From Glomus cerebriforme (lineage: Eukaryota; Glomeromycota; Glomeromycetes; Glomerales; Glomeraceae), in contig QKYT01000503.1 in NCBI GenBank assembly GCA_003550305.1, forward strand, positions 55,118 through 71,862: 16,745 bases of DNA, in the 5' to 3' direction. The position numbers and the translations under genes were made by a program. A model generated the notes under the pieces. The model saw only the letters and a program-made list of their open reading frames with translations, made no database searches and was not told the DNA's origin. Below, piece by piece: positions 1 to 10,141 of the stretch. Every line of letters starts with the position of its first letter. The stretch's first letter is position 1.

Positions 1-147
1 TCTCGATATATCCTAAATTTTTACAAGTCATTTAAAAATACCTGCGTCAATAATTCAAAAAATGGTGTTAATTCTTGATTATACTATAAATATAACAGTA
101 ATTAAGTGAATTTATTATTTAATTCATAATTTCATACATTTAAATAT

Positions 148-153
148 TTTATT
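148..153 (-). promoter_or_regulatory. possible polyadenylation signal of the channel gene
   Basis: Read on the minus strand this is AATAAA, about 80 bases beyond the TAA stop of the channel gene. The hexamer is expected by chance in DNA this AT-rich, so the call rests on position only. The rest of 1-233 is AT-rich 3' flank with nothing else recognisable. Confidence 0.25.
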
Positions 154-233
154 TAGAATAAATAATATAAATAGAAAAAGACAATATATTGTACGAAAAG
201 TCTATATAGTATAATGTAAAAAAAAAAAATTAT

Positions 234-3200
234 TTAACTTTTAATAGCTTCTTCAATATTAAGAAGCTTTAAAATTTTATTTTTCATTTCAGGCCAATCA
301 TCATTTTTCCAATCACCTTTTTCAATTGCTTTTTTAATATATATCCGAGCCTCTTTAACATCTACAGCATAATGTCTAAACCATAAAAAAAAAGATTATT
401 AATTTAAAAAATTTTAGATAAATTTTCATTCTCCTATTTCTAAAAAATTACTTACATTACTTCGGGAAACCATGATTTCAAATGACGCCTTTGACGAGGA
501 AATAAATAAAAAAGTTCAATTTCTGCTATAACTTCTGCTTTTTGTACTAAATATGAGGCTCTATCATTTTCCTTTTCAATCGCCATATTAAGTAAGCCAA
601 TAAATAAATTCATTAAATATATAACGATTAAGAATGAAAATATAACTATTAAAATAAATAAGATCGTATTTTCACTTGACGGAGTTGGTGTCCAAGGTGA
701 TAATGAATTTTGATTTCCTAAAAAATATTTATTATAAGTTAATAAGTTACTTTACAGTAAATATTAATTAATGTTACTAGTTTTACCTGTCAAGAATAAA
801 TATATTGCAAGGAGAGAAGTGGGATACGAATAAAATAAATTGGTATTTTCACTAGGTACTTGAATAAAAGCTTCATTTTTAACATTTCCATTTTCATCGG
901 TTTGATTATAAATATTAGTAAGAGTCCAAGGATTATTTGGATCACTTGAATTTGGTGCCTTTAATGAATCTAGGAGATTTTGAGGATGTAAAAGCAAAAA
1001 AAAAGCATGTGCAAAACTTGCAATAATCATTGCTAATACTAATAAAAAAGAAAATACACGCTTAGCCACTCCGAAAATTATTGCAAAATAAACACCAAAT
1101 GATTCAAAAATTCTAAAGAAAAGAATAAATTTCATATCTAATAATAAACATGAAACTGATAACGCCCAGTCTGGTACATCGTCATATTTAATCCAATATA
1201 TTGATGTGATAGTAGCAGAAAGAAATGCACTTAAATCTGTTTTCAGGATAAATGTAGTTAGTTTAAGTTTAATAGATTTACAATAAAATTTAAAATATAC
1301 TTACCAAACAAATTCCAAATGCTTATAACATATGTTATTGGCCTCCAAATAAATTGTCTTAATTCAAATATAAGATGAAAAATTCCAAAAGCAATTGAAG
1401 TTTTATGAAGCTTAATACGAATTTCTTGTGATATAGAATTTGTAGGATAAGAAGCAATTGTAAAACATACAAGAAAAACTATAAATATTAACCAAATAGC
1501 AAAATAATATGCCCTTCCAAATTTTTCCCATTTAAAATTAATAATTGCTTCACCATTCCAATTTGTGTAAAATTCTTTTTCACAATCTTTAACAAATTCA
1601 CTCGGTTGAGGATAAAATATCTCCTTCCACCAACTATATTTTAATGGATAACAAGAATATTTTATATAAGGTACAATAAAAACAACGTATTGATTAGCTT
1701 TACGTCTATCTAAATAAGATTTATAAATCATTTTAAGTGGCATAAATGGTAAAATAATTATTGATGCTATTGATACTAAAATAGACCAAATAGTCATAGA
1801 TAATAAAATAATGAATGAAAATAATAAAAAGAATACGTATCCTAAAATAATAATAATAATATTTCTGTCGTGTAATTTTTCAAAGTAGGTTAATTTGGAT
1901 AAAATGGGTAATTGGGATAATAATTTGGATGTTTTGTAAATTTCTATTTCTTGGTTAAAAGTACTAAAAGTATAAAAATGTGAATAATACTTATTATTAT
2001 TAATTTTTTCATCAGAAGGATCTAAAAACATAAACATTTCAGAATTAAATTTTGTTAAGTAATCAGGATATTTTTTATATAGATATTTCATAGACAATGT
2101 TATAATATTAAGAAACTTCAAATTCCTCTTTGGATCTTCTTTTACAAGCTTTATGCATTTAGTATAAACCGGTTCTATATAATAAGTTAATTTTGGATCA
2201 TTTGACTTTATTAAAATTGGAAATAAAGTTGGTCCATATTTTGCAAGACATTTATCATCTTCAATGAAATTATTGATAGTATTTATCCATTCATCGTAAA
2301 AATATTCATGTTTTGTTCCATAATTAAGTTTAAATACTTTTTTATAATCATATTTAAATCGTTTGAAATCTTTAACATCTATTATTGGTAATATTGATCC
2401 ACAAAAATCTTGAATTTTTAGTTCCCGAAGTTGAGAATACCAGTACTTGGATTTAATTCTCTTATTATCGATATCATACTCAAATATTATTAAAGAAAAT
2501 TTATCTCTTAATGCTAATGCATTATTATAAAGAATTTTCCAGTTTTTCAACTTTGGAATTATTTTTTTTGAATCCAATACTAATAATTCTTTATCATTAC
2601 AAACTGAAAGACTATTATATTTGTCATCAATTATATTTATTCTCCATTTATATTTTTTATCTTCAAAATCTATATCTATTAGTTTATTGGAATGATTTAG
2701 ATCACTTTTTTCTTCGAAATTATATAATTGAGTTTCATCAGATTTATCTAGATCTTTTTTTTCTTCTGAAAATAAAGATCTAATTTTATTCGCATCAGGA
2801 AAAATCAACGTATCATTGCAATATTTCTTTTCATTTAAATCATTCAAGTAAGTATTCCAACTAGCAACAATGTCATCATGATCAAAAACTTCATTCCATT
2901 TCATATTTGACAAATTAATACATGAAATTTTTCCATGAATTCCATCAACTAATCCAAATGCTTCATTTGATTCTGAATTATATTCATAAAGAATAAACCT
3001 ATTCTCAGAGTTGTCTTTATTAAAAATTCCTGATACATCTACGGGTTGTTTATAGACATCACGTATATCATATAAAAATATATTTTGATTTTCGCCATCT
3101 TTAGGTAAATTAAAAGCCAAAAGATAATCATTATTACATAGTAATTCTACTTTCGTAATGGAATTTTCTATTCGAATATTTCGAACTGGAGATTGTTTCC

Positions 3201-4035
3201 CTACTGAAAAAATTACAATTTCATTATGATAATTTACCACGAGTGAATTTCCTTTAGATATTATTGTTGACTTTTCATATATATCATCATAAAGTATCGG
3301 CGTAAATCCAAGATAATAACTAGATATCAACTGAAGCGTTTGTGAGTCCCATTGAAATAAATAATTTGAAGAAATAGCCCATATATTATTCTCGTCCACA
3401 TCAATATCTTCAATTCTGCCTAATAACTTATGGGATGAAATTAAAATTAGTTTATCAATTATTTCATCATGTGGAGAATAAACTAATAAGTTATTGATAT
3501 AATTCTGAATTCCAAATCGGTGATATCGCTTATTAGAAGATGCTTGAAGCATTACAAGACTTCCATTTTTTTTGAAATAAATAAACTTGGACGAAAACGA
3601 TATATTTAACTGATTATATTTAATTTTAATTGGTCGATATTCATCCGACATTCGAAATATTTCTAAGAGTTCTCTTTTATAATAAGGAAGATATATAAAA
3701 GGAAGATAGTCCCATGTATAACAAACAATTTTATTATCATTTACTTTAATCCCAATTGATTCATTTGGGACTGATTCTTTTGGTAATTTATAAACATTTG
3801 CTCGAGATTCTAGGGTAATTTTAGAATCTTCTACAGTCCATCCTTCGATTGATTTATCATCACTACTATACGTGATAACATATGTACCACTAGGAGATAT
3901 GGATACTAATGATATTTTGTTTCCGTCGTGCGGTTCGCGTAGGTTACGTGACTGCCGTGACACGATTTCATCATCTATTCCTAATTCATTATCATAATTA
4001 TCTTTATCATCTATTTGGATAATTTCTTCATCCAT
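234..4035 (-). CDS. TRP-like ion transport protein with N-terminal WD-like propeller region (4 exons, 1194 aa)
   Basis: Exons (minus strand) are 4035-1305, 1236-787, 717-456 and 375-234. The introns are 68, 69 and 80 bp with donors GTAAGT, GTAAAA and GTAAGT and AG acceptors. The first carries a CTAAC branch site. The spliced length is 3585 bases, all in frame from ATG to TAA. Residues about 40-70 hold a WD-repeat-like strand set (ISLVSISPSG, then GW), with weaker repeats to about 300. Hydrophobic segments lie near 726-747, 750-767, 843-862, 878-893, 948-968, 972-995 and 1078-1102. Between the last two is a pore-loop-like FLTGNQNS (1058-1065). The final helix, LMNLFIGLLNMAI, is followed by an acidic/basic linker with FPRQRR, resembling the S6 end of TRP-type channels. 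The protein is probably a membrane cation channel whose cytosolic propeller acts as a sensor or scaffold; ion and location are inferred. Related proteins form a large family in Rhizophagus. The filter position has Asn where I recall Asp. A non-channel membrane role is possible. Confidence 0.85.
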
Positions 4036-5026
4036 GAAGATTTTATTTGATTTTGAAAAAAAAAACTGAAAAAGAAGAAAAAAAAACGAAATCAGAATGT
4101 AAAATTTCCGCTTTTAAGTTTTATTCAGATTTATTGTTCTCATTGTATGTTACATTTTAATTTGTAGTCTGTTGTACATAGTACATAGTTATTGTATATT
4201 ACCATAAACTATATTATCATTATTATCAACTTGATACGTGTACAATGCAGTACATGCATTTTTTTATAAAAAATGAAGATTTAACCGAAATTAGTATAAT
4301 GGCGCTCTTTTATTTTTTCCTTTTTTTTTTGTGTCCGTCAATTTGTTTCACGAATTTTTGCCGATCAAAATTCGACATGAATGTCCATATAATAATGCAA
4401 TATTTTTTTTTCACATGATTTTTTTCATCCGATTTTATTGAAACAGCCATATATATTTTTTTATGCGTTGAAACGAATCCTTGATACGGTCATCCGCCAA
4501 ATGTTGTTAACACATTTACAACCTTTTTTAAAATTATGTCTCGTATGATGAAAACTTATTTTATTGAAAATATAATAAAGTTCCTAAAAATTAGAAAATA
4601 TTAGCAGACTGTTTGAAAATGACGAAAATTCAATATTTATTATATAATAAAATGCTTTAAATTTTTTTACAAATATGTATTACGTAGTATAAAGGTTAAT
4701 AAAATGCTTAATGTTTTAAAACATGTTTAAAAACATGGTTTAAAACGCCAAAATTGTTTTAAAACATGTTTTTGCCAAATACTGTTAATGCCATGTCAAT
4801 CTTTAAAGTTACACCGAGTTACACAAAATTTACCGGAGAAAATAATAGAATTTCTACGGTATAAATGAATTTTTTTTTTCGCTTCCCATTATTAATTTTA
4901 ATTCTTAAATATTTGATACCTTGAATTTTCTAATAACATTAAAAAAATTTTATAATCACTTTTATTACTCAACTTCCATGGGTTTCATGTACATATTCAT
5001 ATATATTTATAATATATATATGTTAA
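4036..5026. other. AT-rich intergenic spacer upstream of both flanking genes
   Basis: No open frame of note on either strand. Because the channel gene reads left and the kinase locus reads right, this stretch should hold both 5' regions. I see T-runs, many short AT palindromes, and the 16-mer palindrome cluster listed separately. No TATA box or start region can be singled out with confidence in DNA this AT-rich. Confidence 0.6.
4713..4771. repeat. cluster of three palindromic 16-mers (two direct, one inverted)
   Basis: GTTTTAAAACATGTTT occurs exactly at 4713-4728 and 4756-4771. Between them, 4731-4746 is the same word in reverse orientation with one mismatch. The word itself contains the palindromes TTTTAAAA and AAACATGTTT, so the whole stretch can fold or bind a dimeric factor. 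It lies in the shared upstream region of the two genes. It could be a regulatory site or the remnant of a small inverted-repeat element; the sequence does not decide. Confidence 0.6.
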
Positions 5027-7937
5027 TATATATATGTTTCGTTACACCAAAATGAGCAAAAATATCTCAGTGACTATGTGTTTGAACAAATAAAATATTT
5101 TAAACATNGGAGGTTAACTGAAGAACAAAAATTGTTAATCGATAAACTAATATTAAATGAAGAATTAAAAGAACGTTATATAAAGTATGGTTTATGTGAA
5201 GAATGCCAACAACCCAATACTGATTGGAAATGGTGTAAGCCATGCACCATTCAAAATTTCCAAAATTGGAGCAGTGGAAATGCTGATGTTGATAAAATTA
5301 TCCAAGAATCTCAACTTCGTGCAAAAGTCAGATGGGAAAAAATAGAATGGATTGAATATGATAAATTTGAAAATATTGAATATATTACAAAGGGAGGTTC
5401 TGGAACAATATATAAAGCATATTGGGAGGATAAACCTACTAATTTGAATAATATGTATGTTGCATTGAAAAGTTTAAATAATTCAAAAAATATAACATTG
5501 GANTTTTTAAATGAGGTAATATTTTTTAATGTGTAATTTTAATCAATACTTCAAATGGAAACTAATTTTTACTTTATATTATTGTTAGATAAATTTACGA
5601 ATATATGGCATTACTAAAGATCCTAAAACCAGTAATTTTATGATAGTAATGCAATATGCAGAAAATGGTAATTTAAGATATCTCAGTAAAAAAGTAATTG
5701 AACAAATAAAAGATTTTAATATTGACGATTTAACTGAAGAACAAGAATTGTTAATAGATATACTAATATTAAATGAAGAATTAAAAGAACGTTATATAAA
5801 GTATGGTTTATGTGAAGAATGCCAACAACCCAATACTGATAATAATCAGTATTGTCAATCATGCTGCGCTAAAGATTATCTCATTAAAAAAGTAATTAAA
5901 CAAATAAAAGATTTTGACCATCGAAGTTGGATGTTAACTAAAAAACAAAAATTGTTAATTGATAAACTAATATTAAATGAAGAATTAAAAGAACGTTATA
6001 AAAAGTATGGTTTATGTGGAATATGCGAACAACCTAATACTGGTAATCAGTATTGTCAATCATGCTGCGCTGAATATTATCAACTAAAGTTCAGAGATTG
6101 GACCAGTGGAAATCCTGATGTTGATAAATTAATTCAAGAATCTCAACTTGATGCAAAAAATCGATATGAAACGTTAATGTGGTTTGAATATAATCAATTT
6201 AAAAACATTAAATATATTACAAAGGTAGAAATATATCAAGCAGAATTGCGTGATTCAACGTTTGCTTTAAAAAGTTTAAATAATTCAAAAGATACAACAT
6301 TTGAATTTTTAAATGAGGTAATATTTTTTTAATTGTAATTTATTCAATACTGTACTTCAAATGTAAACTAACTGATTATTATGATTATTAGATTAAATTA
6401 CAGTTGAAAATGAATAATTTAGATCAGATTATTAAAATTTATGGCATTACTAAAGATCCTAAAACCAGTAGTTTTATGATGGTAATAGATTTTAATATTG
6501 ACGATTTAACTGGAGAACAAGAATTGTTAATTGATATACTAATATTAAATGAAGAATTAAAAGAACGTTATATAAAGTATGGTTTGTGTAAAATATGCAG
6601 ACAACCTAATACTGGTAATCAATATTGTCAATCATGCAACGCTAAATATGATCAACTAAAGTTCAGAGATTGGACCAGTGGAAATCCTGATGTTGATAAA
6701 TTAATTCAAGAATCTCAACTTGATGCAAAAAATCGATATGAAAAGTTATTGTGGTTTGAATATAATCAATTTAAAAACATTGAATATATTACAGAGGGAG
6801 GATTTGGAAAAATATATCAAGCAAAATTGCTTCATACAACCGTTGCTTTAAAAAGTTTAAATAATTCAAAAGATACAACATTTGAATTTTTAAATGAGGT
6901 AATATTTTTTTAATGTGTATTTAATCAATACTGTACTTCAAATGTAAACTAACTGATTATTATAATTATTAGATTAAATTACACTTGAAAATGAATAATT
7001 CAGATCGGATTATTAAAATTTATGGCATTACTAAAGATCCTAGAACCAGTAATTTTATGATGGTAATGGATTACGCAGAAAAGGGTAATTTAAGACAAAG
7101 ACTAAATAGAGATTTCAATTCATTGAATTTGTATGCTAAAATTGATATTTTAAGGGATATTGCACGGGGACTTGAGATTATTCATGAAAAGGGATTAACT
7201 CATCAGGATTTTCATAGTGGTAATATATTAAGTAGAGATAATTCATCTATGTATACCAGAATTACTGATTTAGGACTGTATAAACCAGCAAATGAAAAAT
7301 CAGACAATAAAAAACTTTATGGAGTATTGCCGTATGTAGCCCCTGAAGTTTTAAGAGGAAAAAAATATACACAAGAAAGTGATGTTTATAGCTTTGGAAT
7401 TATTATATATGAAGTAATTAATGGATTACCTCCTTATTATGATATGGCCCATGAAGAGTTTTTAGCAGTAAAAATCTGCCAGGGACTTAGACCAAAATTT
7501 AATATCAAAGTACCTCAATTAATAGTTGATATGTTTAAACAATGTGTAGATGCAGATCCATCAAAAAGACCACCTACAAAATATTTATGTAATATATTTT
7601 TTCGATGGTGTTCTGATGATGTAGATGATAAGGATAGTCAACTTTATAAACAAAGTGTTGAAGCAGACAAAATTAATAAAAAACAACTATCATTTACAAA
7701 ATCAGATAATACTGAACTTATATATACTACACATCATCAAGCTATTTATACGAGTAGACTATTGGACTTTAATAATTTACCCAAACCAAAAAATGCAAAT
7801 GATGGGGAAGAATATTCAAGTAATTATACTATTTATTATTTGACTTTATTTTAAAATAACGTAATATTAATTTTGATAATTTTTATTTTATAGATTCTAC
7901 GATGTTTGATTTTACTAAACTTAATATTAATCCTTAA
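5027..7937 (+). CDS. multi-module protein kinase (four N-terminal modules, one full kinase domain), 5' end incomplete
   Basis: Proposed exons: from 5027 (open; no ATG) to 5515, then 5589-6317, 6392-6898, 6973-7819 and 7894-7937. The first three introns (73, 74, 74 bp) are phase 0 after a GAG codon. A fourth (7820-7893, 74 bp, GTAATT...ATAG) changes the end to FDFTKLNINP; without it the frame stops at 7854. From codon 5078 this gives about 854 residues. Each module has LTEEQ, an LILNEELKERY helix and CxxC-x8/9-CxxC, probably zinc-binding. Three modules continue into TSGN/SSGN-(P/A)DVDK and the start of a kinase lobe. Only the last has a complete kinase: GGFG loop, VALK lysine, HQDFHSGN catalytic loop (Asp about residue 637), DLG in place of DFG, and APE. 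It should therefore phosphorylate Ser/Thr or Tyr; substrate unknown. The family is strongly expanded in Rhizophagus. Two ambiguous bases (5108, 5503) and the missing ATG mean an upstream exon, assembly collapse or a pseudogene are possible. Confidence 0.7.
5057..5678 (+). repeat. kinase module copy A
   Basis: Copy A begins with codons for QKYLSD and runs through the CEEC...CKPC pair, WSSGNADVDK and a Gly loop (GGSGTIY) with VALK. It crosses the 73 bp intron and ends at AENGNLR. It is cut off before the catalytic loop, where copy B begins. Its intron is the most divergent of the three and lacks the CTAAC site seen in the others, so this is probably the oldest copy. Both ambiguous bases of the window (5108, 5503) fall here. 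Confidence 0.75.
5679..5876 (+). repeat. kinase module copy B (shortest, zinc-ribbon-like part only)
   Basis: Copy B starts at YLSKKVIEQIKDF, fused directly after GNLR of copy A, and contains the helix and CEEC...CQSC pair. It stops after AKD, where copy C restarts with YLIKK. It has no SGN-DVDK segment and no kinase piece. Its DFNIDDLTEEQE start matches the start of copy D nearly base for base. Confidence 0.75.
5877..6484 (+). repeat. kinase module copy C, Gly loop lost
   Basis: Copy C runs from YLIKKVIKQIKDF through CGIC...CQSC and TSGNPDVDK to a kinase lobe start, then the 74 bp intron and KIYGITKDP up to MMV. The Gly-rich loop of copy D (EGGFGKIY) is here reduced to KVEIY by loss of nine bases in frame, so this lobe cannot hold ATP in the usual way. 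ALK and the LNE of the C helix remain. Confidence 0.75.
6485..7937 (+). repeat. kinase module copy D with complete kinase domain
   Basis: Copy D begins at DFNIDDLTGEQE, fused straight after MMV of copy C, a different breakpoint from the A/B join. It keeps every expected part: CKIC...CQSC, TSGNPDVDK, GGFGKIY, VALK, the 74 bp intron, KIYGITKDP, HQDFHSGNIL, ITDLGL, YVAPEVL, SDVYSFG and DPSKRPP, then a tail of about 90 residues. It is the only copy likely to be catalytic. Confidence 0.8.
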
Positions 7938-8364
7938 ATTTTAAATTATTTCTTTTTAGGCTAAATTATCAAAGATTAACACAAAATTATATTAAAATAC
8001 AGAAAAAGAAATATCATTATCATTTCATTATTATCTTTTAAAAAAGGTTCCAAAATAATATTCGCTTATAGTTTCGTTATGCTCCCATTTTACTAGATGT
8101 ATACATATGTACTGTATGCTGTAACTAAATAAATTTATTATTTTCTTATTCAAACAATTATTATTAGTTGTAAAGTATGAATAATGAAAAATAATAATTA
8201 CATTGATCACAAATAATCAATCCGATAATGTAACTTAAGTTACTTCACCCGGGCACTAGTAACACTTACTGTATGTTTGTCAATAATTTTATGCAGAACC
8301 TTCAGTTAATTAGAATTAAGAAGTTCTTGATTAGAACATATTTAATTAAGTTTAAACTTGCTTA
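7938..8364. other. AT-rich spacer without recognised gene
   Basis: This is the 3' flank of the kinase locus. No frame of useful length and no family signature is visible on either strand. A small GC-richer patch (cacccgggcactagt, near 8246-8260) stands out but matches nothing I know. Confidence 0.5.
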
Positions 8365-8489
8365 TTTTCAAATGTAAATTTTTATTTTGTGACCTGCACA
8401 TTCTTTCAATTCTTTATTTAATATCAATTAATAAAATTTAAAATTTTATCGTCACTGAGATATTTTTGTTCTATAACGTTGCAAAGTTG
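8365..8489 (-). pseudogene. decayed kinase N-terminal module fragment, antisense to the locus
   Basis: Read on the minus strand, 8468-8451 repeats exactly the 18 bases at 5057-5074 that begin copy A (codons QKYLSD). About 30 bases on, a stretch close to ATTAAATAAAGAATTGAAAG follows, corresponding to the LNEELKE part of the module. It has a stop where Glu belongs and a deletion between the two matches. Upstream of the exact match the reading also keeps an E-Q-K start, as in copy A. Too little remains to be a gene. It is an old inverted copy. Confidence 0.6.
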
Positions 8490-8663
8490 AGATATTTGAC
8501 AAAGAATACAAACTCGATTTTTTAATATGAAATTGTCATGTGGGTGCTCATTTTTGACCAATTACTTACTTATCCTGTCATATTGATACTTGATCTTAAA
8601 GTTTTACATGAGTCATTTTTACATATATATATGGTTTGAGAACTCTAATTAACGAGTCACACG

Positions 8664-8829
8664 AAAGAATATTATGATAAATGTGATGAAAGATATACAG
8701 ATATAATTCTTAAATGGTGTAAACCATATATAATTAGTCATTTAAAAGTTGATTTTATGAATTAGATCAGTGGGAATTGAAATGATTGATGATTTATTCA
8801 AAGAAAGTAACATCACCAAGAAAAAATGG
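8664..8829 (+). pseudogene. decayed kinase N-terminal module fragment (C..C...WCKP...ISGN)
   Basis: The plus frame from 8664 reads KEYYDKCDE, then about ten residues on KWCKPYIISHLKVDF, a stop where the Trp of the family WTSGN motif belongs, then ISGN. After a frameshift comes DDLFKESN. This is the order of the kinase N-terminal module: CxxC pair, WC(K/Q)PC, TSGN, (I/V)D.(L/F)I.ES. The second Cys of each pair is lost, and no kinase domain follows. It resembles a different subfamily from copies A-D (YYDKCDE rather than KYGLCEEC). Confidence 0.6.
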
Positions 8830-10141
8830 TAGCCGGATTATTCGGATTATTTACCAGGTTACGCATATAATTATATTATTGACAAATTTATTGTTAATAT
8901 TACATTATTTAGTTACTATTTAACATCACGAACAATAAAAAAGATTACATTGTATTATTATTCAAATCTTTCCACGTTCTTGGTGTATAATATCATCATT
9001 TATTTTTTCCAATGATTTAAAATTTTGACATCAATTAAAAGCAAGTTGTTAACATTTTCCAAACTTATATTTAATTCAATATTCATATTATTATTGTTCT
9101 CCATATGTATTAAAATTATAAAAATTCTGTTCAATATGTTTATTTTGATCTTTTGATTGTTTTCTATAGTCATTGCTGTTTATTTTGTTGAGATTGATAG
9201 ACTAATGGTAGAACTGAAGGTGAATACATATTTTTTTAACATTTTAGTTTACAATATTTCCGCGTGACTTTTCCTTTTTTCTTCATGATCAAAAGATAAA
9301 AAGCCAAACTTTCTAATAATTTTATTAATACACTAATACCAAGCAAAAGTAAAAGTTTATTTAGCCTTTTGCTTCTGATGTCTTTTTGTTGATAAAGATC
9401 TTTGATTTACTTAATAAAAAAATTTATACTTTTCTTTAAATTCTGTTTCATGTTTTACAATTATTTTTATATTTAATGAGTTGACAGTTGCATTAACAGT
9501 CGGTTTTAACAAATATAATATATCGTACAATGTACTAATAAATTACAAAATGCTTCATTATATCAACATTTTGCTTCATTTGAGTTTTAAAAAAAAAGTA
9601 ATTTTGAATTTAGTAGAATATATTGGTATAACATACATAATACAACTTAACTCCTACGTTATTACACCAAAGATCAACAAATAATTGATGTTTAAATTGC
9701 ATCAGTTTCATTTGATTTGAGAGACATAGGGGAATATTTCATTACAAGGTTTTAATAAGTTATTAACTTTTATAAAGTGATTAACTAAAAAATGACAAAT
9801 TTACATTTTATTTGTTTGGATTAATAGGAAAATTGTGTACTTTCTTGTTAAAAAAAGACATTTTTGATATTTCATTGAATGTTAAATAAATTTTTTTTTA
9901 TATAATATAAATAAGATTTAAAAAAAATTATAAGATTTGTTTGATAATGACGTTATGCAACTCACAATTATATCTAAAAATAAGTTTAACCTTATATTTT
10001 TAGATGATTTTTCTCGTTAAACCGATGAAATTGATTTTATAAATTTTGTGGAGTGGATATTTTTCATGTCAAATTTGGCAAATTGCTATTAATTTTGTTT
10101 CTTCCACTATTTATTTCTAACTAATTAGAAAAGTTCTAAGC
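8830..10141. other. AT-rich region with no supported gene
   Basis: A 67-codon frame at 9481-9684 starts with a non-ATG codon in this reading and has no family features. Other frames are short and stop-rich. The 5' half of the F-box-type relic that starts near 10142 would be expected here, but I could not find an F-box start. Either it is deleted or it has decayed beyond recognition. Confidence 0.5.

Noticed and set aside
2511..2783. 90-codon plus-strand frame
   Set aside because: Antisense to the long first exon of the channel gene; its Leu/Phe/Tyr-rich text is the shadow of an AT-rich coding strand.
5052..5093. ATG followed by 13 codons and a stop just before copy A
   Set aside because: Out of frame with the module and includes the coding relic bases; more likely a chance ATG than an upstream reading frame.
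7625..7843. 72-codon plus-strand frame
   Set aside because: Overlaps the kinase tail in another frame and has no feature of its own.
9481..9684. 67-codon plus-strand frame
   Set aside because: Starts with a non-ATG codon, is surrounded by stop-rich DNA, and resembles no family.
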